From Mycobacterium uberis (GTDB taxonomy: Bacteria > Actinomycetota > Actinomycetes > Mycobacteriales > Mycobacteriaceae), in assembly GCF_003408705.1 (NCBI RefSeq), contig NZ_QAYL01000025.1, forward strand, positions 57,367-121,366: a DNA stretch of 64,000 bases, written 5' to 3'. Below the pieces are notes generated by a model. It saw nothing but the letters and a program-made list of their open reading frames with translations, did not search any database and was not told where the DNA came from. Position 1 is the stretch's first letter. Each line of letters opens with the position of its first letter. Shown piece by piece: positions 39,503-49,440 of the stretch. Both the position numbers and the translations under genes were made by a program.

Positions 39503-40666
39503 CTAGCGCCCGCACCCCTGGCCAGGGACCTTTATAGTGGCCACCCGCACAACTGAGGCGTCGACAGCCGGCATCGCTAATTCGCCCACAGACACCGCCT
39601 GCTCTAGCCGGTCTAAGACCGCAGGCACCGCCTCAGTGTTGACCCAAAGCGCGACATCGGTGCCGGCTTGCAAGGTGCGCAACACCGCGTCGACCACCCC
39701 GTATCGGTCAGAGATCGCGGCCATGCCGGACACATCGTCGCTAAAGACTGGGCCGTTGAAAGGCGGAGCCTCGTAGTTGGCACCGGTGCGCAGTAACTGC
39801 ACCGCGGCCGAGCTCAGACTGGCTGGATCGTCGCCGGTCAACCCAGGAACCTGCAGATGACCGAGCATCACTCCGACCGGGGCATCGGATACCAACGTCC
39901 GGTAGGGAACCAGGTCGGTGGTTTGCAGGTCCTGCAGCGGCGGCGTGGTTACGCCACCGGTGTGCGAATCGCCCGAGCCATGCCCATGACCAGGGAAATG
40001 CTTGAGCACCGGCAGCAGGCCAGCGTCGCGCAAGCCCCGCGCATAGGCTCCGGCATAGGAAGTAACGACGGCCGGGTCGGAACTGAACGAACGGTCCCCG
40101 ATCACGCTGTTGTCAGGGGCATCGATCACGTCGACGACGGGGGCAAAGTTGATGGTAATGCCCAGCTCGCGCATCTTGCGGCCACGGTCCAGCGCCATCC
40201 CGTAGACCTGGTCGACAGTGCTGGTTTGTGCCAGCATCCGGGCAGACGGCGCCGTCCCAATCAGTGACTTCAACCGAGACACCCGGCCGCCTTCTTCGTC
40301 GACGCTGACCGCCAGCGGTAGCGGCCCCACGCTGCGGGCAATGTCAGCCGGCGCCCCGTTGGTCAGCATCGACAAGTCGGTCTCGCTGCCGATCATGATG
40401 CCACCGACGTGATGATTGGTGACCACGTCCTTAGCGTCGACCGCATCGCGTACACCCACCATTAGCAGCTGGGCTAGCTTGTCGCGGATGGTTAGGGCCC
40501 CCGGCACGGATGCTGGGGAACCGCCGCACGCCAGTGGCGGCGGGGCGGCGGTCGGCTTGCTAGCTGCGGTCGATAAGGAGTTGGGAGCCTGTGCTGTGTC
40601 ATGGCCACAAGCTGCGACCAACGCCGACACGGCAACAAGCACAACGAGGGTTCGCGCAAAAGCCAT
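39503..40666 (-). CDS. lpqI: Beta-N-acetylhexosaminidase lipoprotein LpqI
   Basis: LpqI is a secreted GH3-family lipoprotein (NagZ-like) that releases N-acetylglucosamine from muropeptides for cell-wall recycling. The 387-residue protein has a signal peptide with lipobox VAAC (Cys20), VSVDEEGGRVSRL, the GH3 block VLKHFPGHGHGSGDSHTG with the acid/base histidine of GDSH, and the nucleophile aspartate in VFSDDVSGMAAI. Length matches Mtb Rv0237. It is divergent from Rv0236A and aftD, with a 156-bp promoter gap. The frame is intact. Confidence 0.95.
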   Translation of the reverse strand: MAFARTLVVLVAVSALVAACGHDTAQAPNSLSTAASKPTAAPPPLACGGSPASVPGALTIRDKLAQLLMVGVRDAVDAKDVVTNHHVGGIMIGSETDLSMLTNGAPADIARSVGPLPLAVSVDEEGGRVSRLKSLIGTAPSARMLAQTSTVDQVYGMALDRGRKMRELGITINFAPVVDVIDAPDNSVIGDRSFSSDPAVVTSYAGAYARGLRDAGLLPVLKHFPGHGHGSGDSHTGGVTTPPLQDLQTTDLVPYRTLVSDAPVGVMLGHLQVPGLTGDDPASLSSAAVQLLRTGANYEAPPFNGPVFSDDVSGMAAISDRYGVVDAVLRTLQAGTDVALWVNTEAVPAVLDRLEQAVSVGELAMPAVDASVVRVATIKVPGQGCGR

Positions 40667-40822
40667 CGAAGCATGGTGTCATGGCGGGTGTTCATGCGGA
40701 CACCGCCTCACCCGGCGCTCATTCGACATCCGCCGACCAGGTGCTGCGACGACCACGTTTATACTGGCCGAACTTCTGCTAGGTTGCCGCTAACTACGAC
40801 CACACACCCCGAGGAGCGATCG

Positions 40823-40996
40823 ATGAACCGGATCGTTGCGCCGGCCACCACGAGCGTAGTGGTTGGTCTGTTGCTTGGCGCGGCCGCGGTCTTCGGGATC
40901 ACGTTGATGGTACAGCAGGACACGAAGCCGCCACTGCCCGGTGGCGATCCGCAGTCATCAGTTCTCAACAGGGTCGAGTACGGCAACCGCACTTAA
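40823..40996 (+). CDS. Small DUF2613-type membrane/secreted protein, Rv0236A orthologue
   Basis: The 57-residue protein has one N-terminal hydrophobic segment (about 10-28, VVVGLLLGAAAVFGITLMV) and a short polar tail ending NRVEYGNRT. It matches the DUF2613 family and Mtb Rv0236A in length and place. The ATG at 40823 follows GAGGAGCGA, a good ribosome site, which rules out the longer in-frame opening from 40601. It lies immediately before aftD and is probably co-transcribed. The function is not known. Confidence 0.88.
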   Translation: MNRIVAPATTSVVVGLLLGAAAVFGITLMVQQDTKPPLPGGDPQSSVLNRVEYGNRT

Positions 40997-41006
40997 TCCG
41001 GCGACG

Positions 41007-44000
41007 ATGCGGGCGGGTACCGCGGCACAGGAAAAAGCCGGGCATGCTAGCTCGGGCTCGGCCGCAGCGACCACTGAGGCAAGGCCGGCAAAAACACCGT
41101 CGGGCTCCTTGGCGGTGCCGGTGTCGCATTGGTGGTTGACGTTGGTCGGGACAGTAACGTTGGCGTTGACGTTCGCGCAATCCCCGGGACAGATCTCCCC
41201 CGACACCAAACTGGACCTCACCACCGACCCGCTACGTTTTTTGGCTCGCGCAACCAACCTATGGAACAGCGATCTGCCGTTTGGTCAGGTACAGAATCAG
41301 GCCTACGGCTACCTGTTTCCGCACGGCGCCTTCTTTATCATCGGCCAGCTATTGGGGTCGCCCGGATGGATAACCCAGCGTCTGTGGTGGGCACTACTAC
41401 TCACAGCCGGTTTCTGGGGGCTGCTACGAGTCGCCGAGACATTGGGAATCGGCAGTCCGACATCACGCGCTATTGGCGCGGCAGCGTTTGTGCTATCACC
41501 GCGAGTGCTGACCACACTGGGATCTATCTCATCAGAAACCCTGCCGATGATGTTGGCGCCTTGGGTGTTACTGCCCACGATCCTGGTGCTACGAGGAACT
41601 TCGGACAAGCCGGTGCGGACACGCGCCGCACAGGCGGGACTGGCAGTCGCGTTGATGGGTGCGGTCAACGCGATTGCGACGCTGGCAGGTTGTCTACCGG
41701 CGGTGATCTGGTGGGCCTGTCACCGACCGAACCGCTTGTGGTGGCGGTATACTGCATGGTGGCTGGTGGCTCTGTGTTTGGCAACGCTGTGGTGGATGGT
41801 GGCTCTAGGGCTGCTGCACGGCGTCAGTCCACCGTTCTTGGACTTCATCGAATCCTCCCGCGTGACAACGCAATGGTCGTCGCTCGTCGAGATACTGCGC
41901 GGCACGGACAGCTGGACACCTTTCGTAGCACCAAACGCCACCGCAGGCGCGCCATTGGTCACCGGGTCGGTGGCCATCTTGGGTACCTGCCTGGTCGCGG
42001 CGGCCGGGTTGGCCGGGCTGGCCAGCCCCACGATGCCGGCCCGAGGACGACTGGTGACGATACTGGTAGTCGGGGTGGTGTTGATGGCCGCTGGTTACAG
42101 CGGTGGGCTAGGCTCGCCTTTAGCGCAGGCGGTGCAGGTGTTCTTAGACGCCGGCGGCGCACCGCTGCGCAACGTGCATAAGCTGGAATCGGTGATCCGA
42201 ATCCCGTTGACACTGGGCATCGCCGAGTTGCTGGGCCGGATCCCGCTGCCGGGCAGTGCACCGGTGGTAGTGTGGCTCAACGCCTTCGCCCACCCTGAGC
42301 GCGACAAACGGGTTGCCGCGACAGTTGTGGTGTTGACCGCGCTGGTGGTCAGTACCTCATTAGCGTGGACGGGTCGGCTCACTCCGTCAGGCACGTTCAG
42401 CGCGATACCTCCGTACTGGCATGACGCCACCGACTGGCTGAGCGAGCACAACACCGGAACACCGACACCTGGACGCGTGTTGGTGGTCCCGGGCGCGCCA
42501 TTCGCCACTCAGGTGTGGGGCACCAGCCACGACGAGCCACTGCAAGTGCTCGGCAGTAGCCCGTGGGGAGTACGGGACTCTATCCCGCTGACTCCGCCGC
42601 AGACTATCCGGGCGCTGGATTCGGTGCAGCGACTGTTCGCCGCCGGGCGACCGTCGATTAGCCTAGCTGATACTCTTGCCCGCCAAGGCATTTCCTATGT
42701 GGTATTGCGCAACGATCTGGATCCTGACACGTCGCGTTCAGCGCGCCCGATCCTGGTACACCGGGCCATTACGAGGTCGCCGCGGCTGGAAAAAGTAGCA
42801 CAGTTCGGTGCACCGGTGGGCACCGGCATGCTCGCAGGCTTCGTTTCCGACAGTGGACTGCGCCCCCACTACCCTGCGGTGGAGATCTATCGGGTAACCG
42901 TTGGCGATGCGGACAACCTCGGCAAACCCTACTTCGCTGACGCTGACCAGCTCCCCCGCATTGACGGCGGACCCGAAGTGTTGCTGCGTCTTGACGAGCG
43001 GCGCCGACTCCTGGGCCAGCCAGCGTTAGGTCCGGCGCTGATGACTGCAGATGCCCAGATCGCCAGTTTACCACTACCCAGCTGGGCTGGGGTCATCATC
43101 ACCGATACTCCGGTAGCACGTGAGACCGACTATGGCCGAGTAGACCAGCATTCGTCGGCTATCCGCACAGCTGACGAAGCCCGGCATACCTTTAACCGAA
43201 TGCCCGACTATCCAGTTCCAGGTGCAGAGATGGTATTCGGCGGTTGGAGCGGTGGCCGAGTCACCGCGTCAAGCTCGTCATCGGATGCCACAGCGATGCC
43301 CGATGTAGCTCCGGCAACCTCACCGGCTGCCGCGGTCGACGGCGACCCGGCGACCTCGTGGGTATCCAACGCACTGCAGCCCGCCGTCGGGCAATGGCTG
43401 CAAGTAGATTTCGACCACCCAGTAACCAACGCCGTCATTACCATCACCCCCAGCGCGACTGCCGTCGGAGCCCAAGTTCGCCGCATCCAGATTGAGACCG
43501 TCAACGGCACGACCACGTGTGCGTTCGACGAGGCCGGCAAGCCGCTCACCGCGGCGCTACCCTATGGCGAAACCCCGTGGGTGCGGATCACCGCGGCCGC
43601 CACCGACGATGGGTCCTCCGGGGTACAGTTTGGCATCACCAACTTGACAATCACCCAGTATGACTCGTCCGGATTCGCCCACCCAGTCAATCTGCGGCAT
43701 ACCGCGCTAGTACCCGGGCCGCCGCCGGGGTGGGCGATCGCGAGGTGGGATCTGGGATCGGAATTGCTCGGCAGACCGGGCTGTGCCCCAGCACCTGACA
43801 ACGTCCGCTGCGCGGCGTCGATGACGCTAGCACCAGAAGAACCCGTCAACTTCAGCCGCACGCTCACCGTTCCCAACCCGATCTCAGTGACACCAACCCT
43901 GTGGGTGCGGTCCCGGCAGGGGCCCCGGCTGGCAGATCTGATCGCCGCGCCGAACACCACCCGAGCCTACGGTGACGCCGACACGGTCGACATCCTTGGC

Positions 44001-45329
44001 TCGGCCTATGCGGCCACCGACGGTGATCCGGCCACATCGTGGACGGCACCGCAACGGGTGGTAGAGCACAAGACCCCGCCGACACTCACCGTCGTCTTAC
44101 CGCAGCCCACCGAGGTCGCCGGGCTGCGGCTAGCACCCAGCCGGTCGACACTGCCCGCACACCCGACGATGGTGGAGGTCAACCTAGGCAACGGCCCACA
44201 AGTTCGAGAATTACGGCCCGGTGAACCACAGACACTCTCGCTGAAACCCTGGATCACCGGCACCATCACGATCAGCCTGCTCGACTGGCGTGACGTCATC
44301 GACCGCAACGCCCTGGGTTTCGATCAGCTCAAACCGCCGGGACTGGCCGAGGTCACGGTGCTCGGGACCAGCGGCAAACCGATCGCGCCCGCCGATGCCA
44401 GCCGCAACCGCATCCGTGAGATCACCGTCGACTGCGACCACGGACCAGTCATAGCGGTCGCAGGCCGGTTCGTACACACCTCGATCCGGACCACGGCGGC
44501 AGCACTGCTGGACGGCGAACCGGTCTCCGCAGTCCCCTGCGAACGCGACCCGATCACACTGCCGACAGGTCAGCAAGAGTTGTTGATCAGCCCTGGCACT
44601 GCGTTCATCGTGGACGGGGTTCAGCTCTCGACTCAAGACGGCACAAAATTGCCCAGCGCCAAAACCGTTTCCGCGAATACCGGCAGATGGGGTCCCAGTC
44701 ACCGCGAGGTGCGCGCCCCCGCGTCGGCCACCTCCCGAGTGTTGGTCATGCCCGACAGCATCAACCCTGGCTGGGTGGCGCGCACCAGTACCGGAGTCCG
44801 GTTGATGCCTATCTCCGTAAACGGGTGGCAACAGGGTTGGGTGGTGCCGGCGGGTAACCTCGGCACCATCACGCTGACCTTCACCGCCAATTCGCTGTAC
44901 CGACCGGGCCTGGCGGTGGGGCTGACATTGTTGCCTCTGTTGACTTTGCTTGCCTTATGGCGCAGGCGGAGCGGACACGCCGATAACACAGCCGTTCAAC
45001 CATGGACGCCCGGGGCCTGGGCTACGATCGTAGTGCTAGCTGCTGGAGCGGTGATCGCTGGTGCAGCAGGGGGTGTTGTGGTCGGTGCCGCCCTCGGTCT
45101 ACGGTACGCGCTGCGTCACCGACCGCGGTGGCGCGATGGCCTTTCCGTTAGCTTGAGCTCGGGTGGGCTGATTCTAGCCGGCGCGGCACTGTCCCGACAG
45201 CCATGGCGATCGGTCGATGGCTACGCCGGTCATTCCATGATTGTGCAACTACTGGCATTGGTTTCGCTTGCCACGTTGACCGCGTCCGTGGTGTCACCGA
45301 GGCACGACCGCACGGGTGAATCTACTTGA
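41007..45329 (+). CDS. aftD: Alpha-(1->3) arabinofuranosyltransferase AftD
   Basis: AftD is a large GT-C glycosyltransferase that uses decaprenyl-phosphoryl arabinose and adds arabinofuranose branches in arabinogalactan and lipoarabinomannan. The product has 1440 residues from the ATG at 41007, 10 bp past Rv0236A; GTG codons at 41115 and 41121 would fit the shorter 1400-residue Mtb form better. The N-terminal third holds many membrane helices, including the conserved SPDTKLDLTTDPLRFLARA. Two carbohydrate-binding (F5/8 type C) repeats carry AAVDGDPATSWVS and AATDGDPATSWTA. C-terminal membrane helices follow. The frame is intact and it is essential in Mtb. Confidence 0.95.
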   Translation: MRAGTAAQEKAGHASSGSAAATTEARPAKTPSGSLAVPVSHWWLTLVGTVTLALTFAQSPGQISPDTKLDLTTDPLRFLARATNLWNSDLPFGQVQNQAYGYLFPHGAFFIIGQLLGSPGWITQRLWWALLLTAGFWGLLRVAETLGIGSPTSRAIGAAAFVLSPRVLTTLGSISSETLPMMLAPWVLLPTILVLRGTSDKPVRTRAAQAGLAVALMGAVNAIATLAGCLPAVIWWACHRPNRLWWRYTAWWLVALCLATLWWMVALGLLHGVSPPFLDFIESSRVTTQWSSLVEILRGTDSWTPFVAPNATAGAPLVTGSVAILGTCLVAAAGLAGLASPTMPARGRLVTILVVGVVLMAAGYSGGLGSPLAQAVQVFLDAGGAPLRNVHKLESVIRIPLTLGIAELLGRIPLPGSAPVVVWLNAFAHPERDKRVAATVVVLTALVVSTSLAWTGRLTPSGTFSAIPPYWHDATDWLSEHNTGTPTPGRVLVVPGAPFATQVWGTSHDEPLQVLGSSPWGVRDSIPLTPPQTIRALDSVQRLFAAGRPSISLADTLARQGISYVVLRNDLDPDTSRSARPILVHRAITRSPRLEKVAQFGAPVGTGMLAGFVSDSGLRPHYPAVEIYRVTVGDADNLGKPYFADADQLPRIDGGPEVLLRLDERRRLLGQPALGPALMTADAQIASLPLPSWAGVIITDTPVARETDYGRVDQHSSAIRTADEARHTFNRMPDYPVPGAEMVFGGWSGGRVTASSSSSDATAMPDVAPATSPAAAVDGDPATSWVSNALQPAVGQWLQVDFDHPVTNAVITITPSATAVGAQVRRIQIETVNGTTTCAFDEAGKPLTAALPYGETPWVRITAAATDDGSSGVQFGITNLTITQYDSSGFAHPVNLRHTALVPGPPPGWAIARWDLGSELLGRPGCAPAPDNVRCAASMTLAPEEPVNFSRTLTVPNPISVTPTLWVRSRQGPRLADLIAAPNTTRAYGDADTVDILGSAYAATDGDPATSWTAPQRVVEHKTPPTLTVVLPQPTEVAGLRLAPSRSTLPAHPTMVEVNLGNGPQVRELRPGEPQTLSLKPWITGTITISLLDWRDVIDRNALGFDQLKPPGLAEVTVLGTSGKPIAPADASRNRIREITVDCDHGPVIAVAGRFVHTSIRTTAAALLDGEPVSAVPCERDPITLPTGQQELLISPGTAFIVDGVQLSTQDGTKLPSAKTVSANTGRWGPSHREVRAPASATSRVLVMPDSINPGWVARTSTGVRLMPISVNGWQQGWVVPAGNLGTITLTFTANSLYRPGLAVGLTLLPLLTLLALWRRRSGHADNTAVQPWTPGAWATIVVLAAGAVIAGAAGGVVVGAALGLRYALRHRPRWRDGLSVSLSSGGLILAGAALSRQPWRSVDGYAGHSMIVQLLALVSLATLTASVVSPRHDRTGEST

Positions 45330-45384
45330 TGAGCGGAGGAAACGCACATAACCTGCAATATTCGCATATCACTGAGCGGATTGC

Positions 45385-46125
45385 TATGATATACAGGGAG
45401 TTTATTTCTTTTAAGCTTGCCGATGAATAACATGGGCATGTTCTACGAGGCGGCAGAGGTGGGATTCGTTACATTGAGACAGATATTCTCGTGCCGCCTA
45501 TAACAGGATAGCTGTAGATTCTGCATGATCCCAGATTTGGGTCGGCGACGGGAGTACCAAGCGTAGTCAAACAGTTGTCTTGGTGAGATATCTGCAAAGC
45601 AGATTTAGTTGCCGAGTAGACGATCGCGGCTTTGGAAAAATTCCTTGCCGCATTCCCAGATAGTGTGGGTCAACATCGATATCAAAGCTTCCTCGACCAT
45701 CAATCCGACTGTCGATATCATTGAGCGGATGGGTAACATACAATCAGGTACTAGATTGGTTCGTTCTCCGATCGTTGTCGACGGAGCGCGGTGCATCTGC
45801 TGTCCAGACGGGTTGCTAACGCAGCAGGTACAGGCACGCTCCTGGCGTTCATGATGGCACAAACAACCCACATCCGGGCAGTTATCAAGTGGATGTTGCA
45901 CAACAGTCACTGTTTACAATTGCCTGCACAACCTTGGGGTGTGCCTATCGTTGCACCGGCACTGGTGCAACGATGCACACTGGCACTGCCAAGCTCATGT
46001 CTGGACGATCAACGAACCAGCTACAACGCACACACTTCTTGACATAAATGTGGACAGTACCATTTCCGATCACGCGGATCTACTTCATATTCATAATGTT
46101 CTTAATTTCTTGAGGCTAGTGGTAG
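45385..46125 (+). pseudogene. Glycerophosphodiester phosphodiesterase (GDPD) pseudogene
   Basis: Plus-strand pieces in order are REFISFKLA near 45398 (from the HRG start of GDPD enzymes), NMGMFYEAAEVG near 45430, GIRYIETDILVPP in the shifted frame near 45460, WVNIDIKASSTINPTVDIIE then RMG near 45670-45735, and the C-terminal VWTINEPATTHTLLDINVDS then TISDHADLL near 46000-46080, which is typical for the family (HxWTVN...D). Stops and frameshifts occur between pieces. It lies right after aftD, a place without a GDPD gene in Mtb. Confidence 0.75.
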
Positions 46126-46189
46126 CGGCACTCGCCTTGTAATGTTAACTCCCGATTTGCGGGCTAGTTAATTGGATCTATGATCTCCG

Positions 46190-47470
46190 TCCGAGGAGTT
46201 GGGGTCAGGGGGTATAGTTTTCGGCACTCGAATATTGGCTGGGCGAATCGGTGCTCGAGCGTGATGTGGCCGCCATCTACCTTGTCGCATTCGTGGCGGC
46301 CGCGACGCAGTTTCAGGCGCTAATCGGAGGAGCACAGAATTCCGCTAGTGCCGCGATTTCTGGCTGGGCGGTCCTTCTGGAGATCACCAAGTATCTTTCA
46401 GGTCCGCTACTACACTAGGCTGCTCGCCTCTGTCTGCTGTTTTAGTACAGCGCTTCCAGCAGCGATCGTAATAGGAGCAGCCAACTTAGCGCCGCTGGGG
46501 CCGGCACTTTAAGTCCTCTACCTGTCAATCGTCAACTTCGGTCAAGTACGCTACCGGTTTAGCTGGGAACAGTTACTGCTAGCGGTCGAGTTTCTGGTGA
46601 TCTTCCCTGGCAACGCCCACGTCACGCCCCGGTGCTGACGTTATGGATGGCGCGACTACTACTGTTCTGCTTCGAATTCAATACCGAACGGATCAAGATG
46701 CACGGCAATACCTGCTGGCGCAACACAACCTACTTATTCCGCTACAATAACACATAGCCAATACCGAGGCCGTCCAGCTGTTGTTACATAATCTACCCAA
46801 GCCACTACAACGAATCGAGTCGGCGGGTAAACATTTTGCTAAGAGCTCATCGTGCCATTTGGGTTGTTCACACCATAGTCGGTTGCCGGCGTGATCGCAG
46901 CAATTACCGTCATCATCCAGCTGTGGCTGGTGGTATCGAGCAACTTAGCCTGGCTCAATTGGCTGGCAATCACCCTAGCATGCAGCGCGATCTACCAATC
47001 TTATCTCCACCGATGGTCTGCAACCTAGTTGCCTAAGTAACTGTTGCTGCTGGCACCGCCATCGTCGTTCACCATCTTCATCGTCGTGGTTCTATCCTTA
47101 AGCTACTAGCCGGCGCACAACATAGGGTCATCTTGTCGAAGAATGAACATGTTGTTCAACTTATTTCACCTAGTGAACACCTACGGGGTTTTCGGCAGTA
47201 TTGACCGCATCTGTCGGGAAGTGGTGGTCGAAGACACCCGAAAAGACAGCTATCGGAAAGCAGACAAGTCCGGAAGGAATACGAGTTCCAAGATAAACCA
47301 CAGAGCAGTGCGTCGGCTGCTCCGTCAACGGGTGCACTACACATCTACGACTGGGTCGCCTGATGGAGTTCGATACCGTCCCACCGGCTACGCGCAGACA
47401 TGGCTGAAGCCGTTCTTGCAGCGACTGCTGCAAGAACGCTCAGACAGTGGTGTATCTATTCTAGCGTAAC
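46190..47470 (+). pseudogene. Lipase-maturation-factor family membrane protein pseudogene (Rv0235c-like)
   Basis: The N-terminus near 46225-46330 reads LEYWLGESVLERDVAAIYLV then AFVAAATQFQALIG, typical of the LMF1-like family (YWLxRxVFQRxLAAIYLVAF). Later pieces are LFCFEFNTERIKMHGNTCW near 46670, AGVIAAITVIIQLWLVV near 46885, and the C-terminal NLFHLVNTYGVFGSIDRICR then EVVVEDT near 47150-47240, and YAQTWLKPFLQRLL near 47390. This matches the family's NTYGxFGxV block. Several stops break the gene. The order fits Rv0235c. Confidence 0.74.
47411..47438. repeat. Perfect 12-bp inverted repeat (hairpin)
   Basis: CGTTCTTGCAGC and GCTGCAAGAACG are separated by GACT, so a 12-bp perfect stem-loop can form. 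It lies in the C-terminal codons of the dead LMF gene, before the convergent alsS remnant. It may be a coincidence of the coding sequence or serve as a bidirectional terminator. Confidence 0.5.
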
Positions 47471-47659
47471 ACGAAACCTTTCCGGTATTACCACCCTAGG
47501 TATGTACGCGCACAGCTTTACAAGTATCGATTTACCAGCATAGCGGAACTGCGAAACAATCAGGCACAGTGGCATCGCACGTTGTTGGGTCCGCACCTCT
47601 GGCCGATGACGTTGCAGAATAGTCACGTCCAAGCAATAGGATGGAATCACAACGTTTCG

Positions 47660-49355
47660 TTGAGCTCGTCCAGTCGTTCGGTCAGTCACAAATTTTCCGA
47701 GTAGCCGACTAGACAACAGATATAGTGATACACCGTCATCGTCGAGTGCAGCCTTCAGCATGGGTAGCAATTAGTCTGCGCTATTAATAGATTTCCGCGT
47801 AGGCCACAGTGTTGGGATTGCCAAACCGTACATAATGCTGTGCATCGAATTCAAGATCCATCTTCTAACTCAATCAGGCCATATCCACCATCCTCCCAGA
47901 TCAACACTACCAGCGGTATACGTTCCCGAAAGACAGTCTTAATATTCTGCGAATTCATCATGAACGCACCGTTACCAATAACTGCAAACACCTTTGATTC
48001 TGATTTGGCTAGATTAACCAAAAGTGCACTTGGAAAATAAAGGTATCTGTTGGACAATATGTTTTAAATAAGAGAGATTTTTTCTAATGTATCGGATACA
48101 ACCACGCCATTCACATCTTGTTGACTTGGAAAATAAAGGTATCTGTTGGACAATATGTTTTAAATAAGAGAGATTTTTTCTAATGTATCGGATACAACCA
48201 CGCCATTCACATCTTGTTGACGCCGATGTCCAGCGGTACAACTTCGCTGCATACCATTGCCGCATCAATAACGGTTATCACTCGCTGCGGAGCCAACGGT
48301 AACCTCGAATCATGTTTTCCCCAAGCGAATTCCCCAGCTATCAGACCGGATCTCAGCACCGTGTCGTCGTTGAAACGCTGTCTCGTTAGCTCGACCGTGA
48401 ATGCGTAGAGAGAGGAAGTGATGTCGCCGATGGTCCCGACACTCACCGAATAGTGCACGTCGACCTCGGCCGGGAAACAATGCAGTTAGATGATCTTCTT
48501 GTAGCCCCGCGGATTGATCCAGACGAGGTCAAATTCCTGCAGCTTGTATCCGACCGCGATGATGACGTCGGTGTTGTCGAATCCAAAACTTACGTAGTCA
48601 TTCCGCATGACCCCTATGGTCCCTAAACTGTCGGAGTGGTCACCGGGCATGACCCTCTTGCCGTGGAAGATGTTAGCCACACTAATGCCGAGTTCGTCGG
48701 AGAACCGCACCAGCGCCGCGGTCGCGTCGGCGTTAGCGGCGCCTGCCCGTACAGCGCGACCGGTCACCACATCATGCACAGTACATCGACATGGCTGAAT
48801 AACAGTGTACCGGCGCAGAAGACGTTGCACAGCAACAGTTTCAATCCGTGTTAGTACACAACGTCAGTATCTGGATGTTCGGGCACGGCCAGATAAAACG
48901 CCGCCGAGCATTCGGTCTCGGCAAGCTTGAATGCTTTACGAAACATCTCCGGTAGGGCGCGTGTGCGGCGGGTACACCGGTAGTTCGGCAAGTGATCAGA
49001 GCAAACCCGACACCGGGTCGACATACTGGTGCGACTCCTCGAACTGGTAGTCTCGGCCGACCTGCGTCAAAATCGCGACCATCGGTGTGCTGTTGATGGT
49101 GGCGTCAGCGACACCGAGCTGCATGTTTATCGTGCCTGGCCCCGCAGTAGCAAAAAACCACGGCTGCACGACCGGTTACCGGCCTATACATCTCCGCCAT
49201 GAATGTCGACGCTTGCTCGTGCCGGGTGAGCACATGCGAATGTGTGACACCGCCAATGCCTGCACGAAGCGTATGTTCTCCGCACCAGGAATCCTAAAAA
49301 TGACCGAGAAACGTTCGCTTTCCAAGCACTTGACCATCAGTTGTGCGACCATGCT
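47660..49355 (-). pseudogene. Acetolactate synthase (AlsS-type, ThDP enzyme) pseudogene
   Basis: The minus-strand N-terminus near 49260-49350 reads MVAQLMVKCLESERFSVIFR then IPGAENIRFVQALA (the ThDP Glu of GEEN reads Ala). The middle domain near 48490-48780 reads LVRFSDELGISVANIFHGKR, MPGDHSDSLGTIG and TDVIIAVGYKLQEFD. The ThDP-binding part near 47870-48030 reads VFAVIGNGAFMMNSQNIKTV then FRERIPLVVLIWEDGGYGLI, and the tail is PMLKAALDDDGVSL. A 96-bp tandem duplication interrupts it at 48028-48219. It is divergent from gabD1. Mtb lacks it here. Confidence 0.8.
48028..48219. repeat. 96-bp perfect tandem duplication
   Basis: The segments 48028-48123 and 48124-48219 are identical over 96 bp, and the match extends 2 bp further. 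The unit is 32 codons long, so the minus-strand frame shows the same 32-residue block twice (WRGCIRYIRKNLSYLKHIVQ is part of it). It lies inside the alsS remnant. Identity of both copies indicates a recent event, or an assembly duplication. Confidence 0.9.
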
Positions 49356-49440
49356 CATCCGACACCTCCCCAGGTCCACGATAATGGCAGGCTGGATTCA
49401 GACGTTTCATCAGCCAACCCTCGATGAAGGAGAGGTCAGC

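Noticed and set aside
41129..42181. 350-codon plus-strand frame inside aftD
   Set aside because: Frame +1 shadow of aftD, rich in Arg/Gly, with no domain resemblance, while the aftD frame is clearly conserved.
44211..44831. 206-codon minus-strand frame inside aftD
   Set aside because: Antisense shadow; GC-rich codons make long chance frames here.
49087..49440. N-terminal extension of the gabD1 frame
   Set aside because: It is antisense to the alsS remnant, and the GTG at 49441 has a strong ribosome site and gives the family length.
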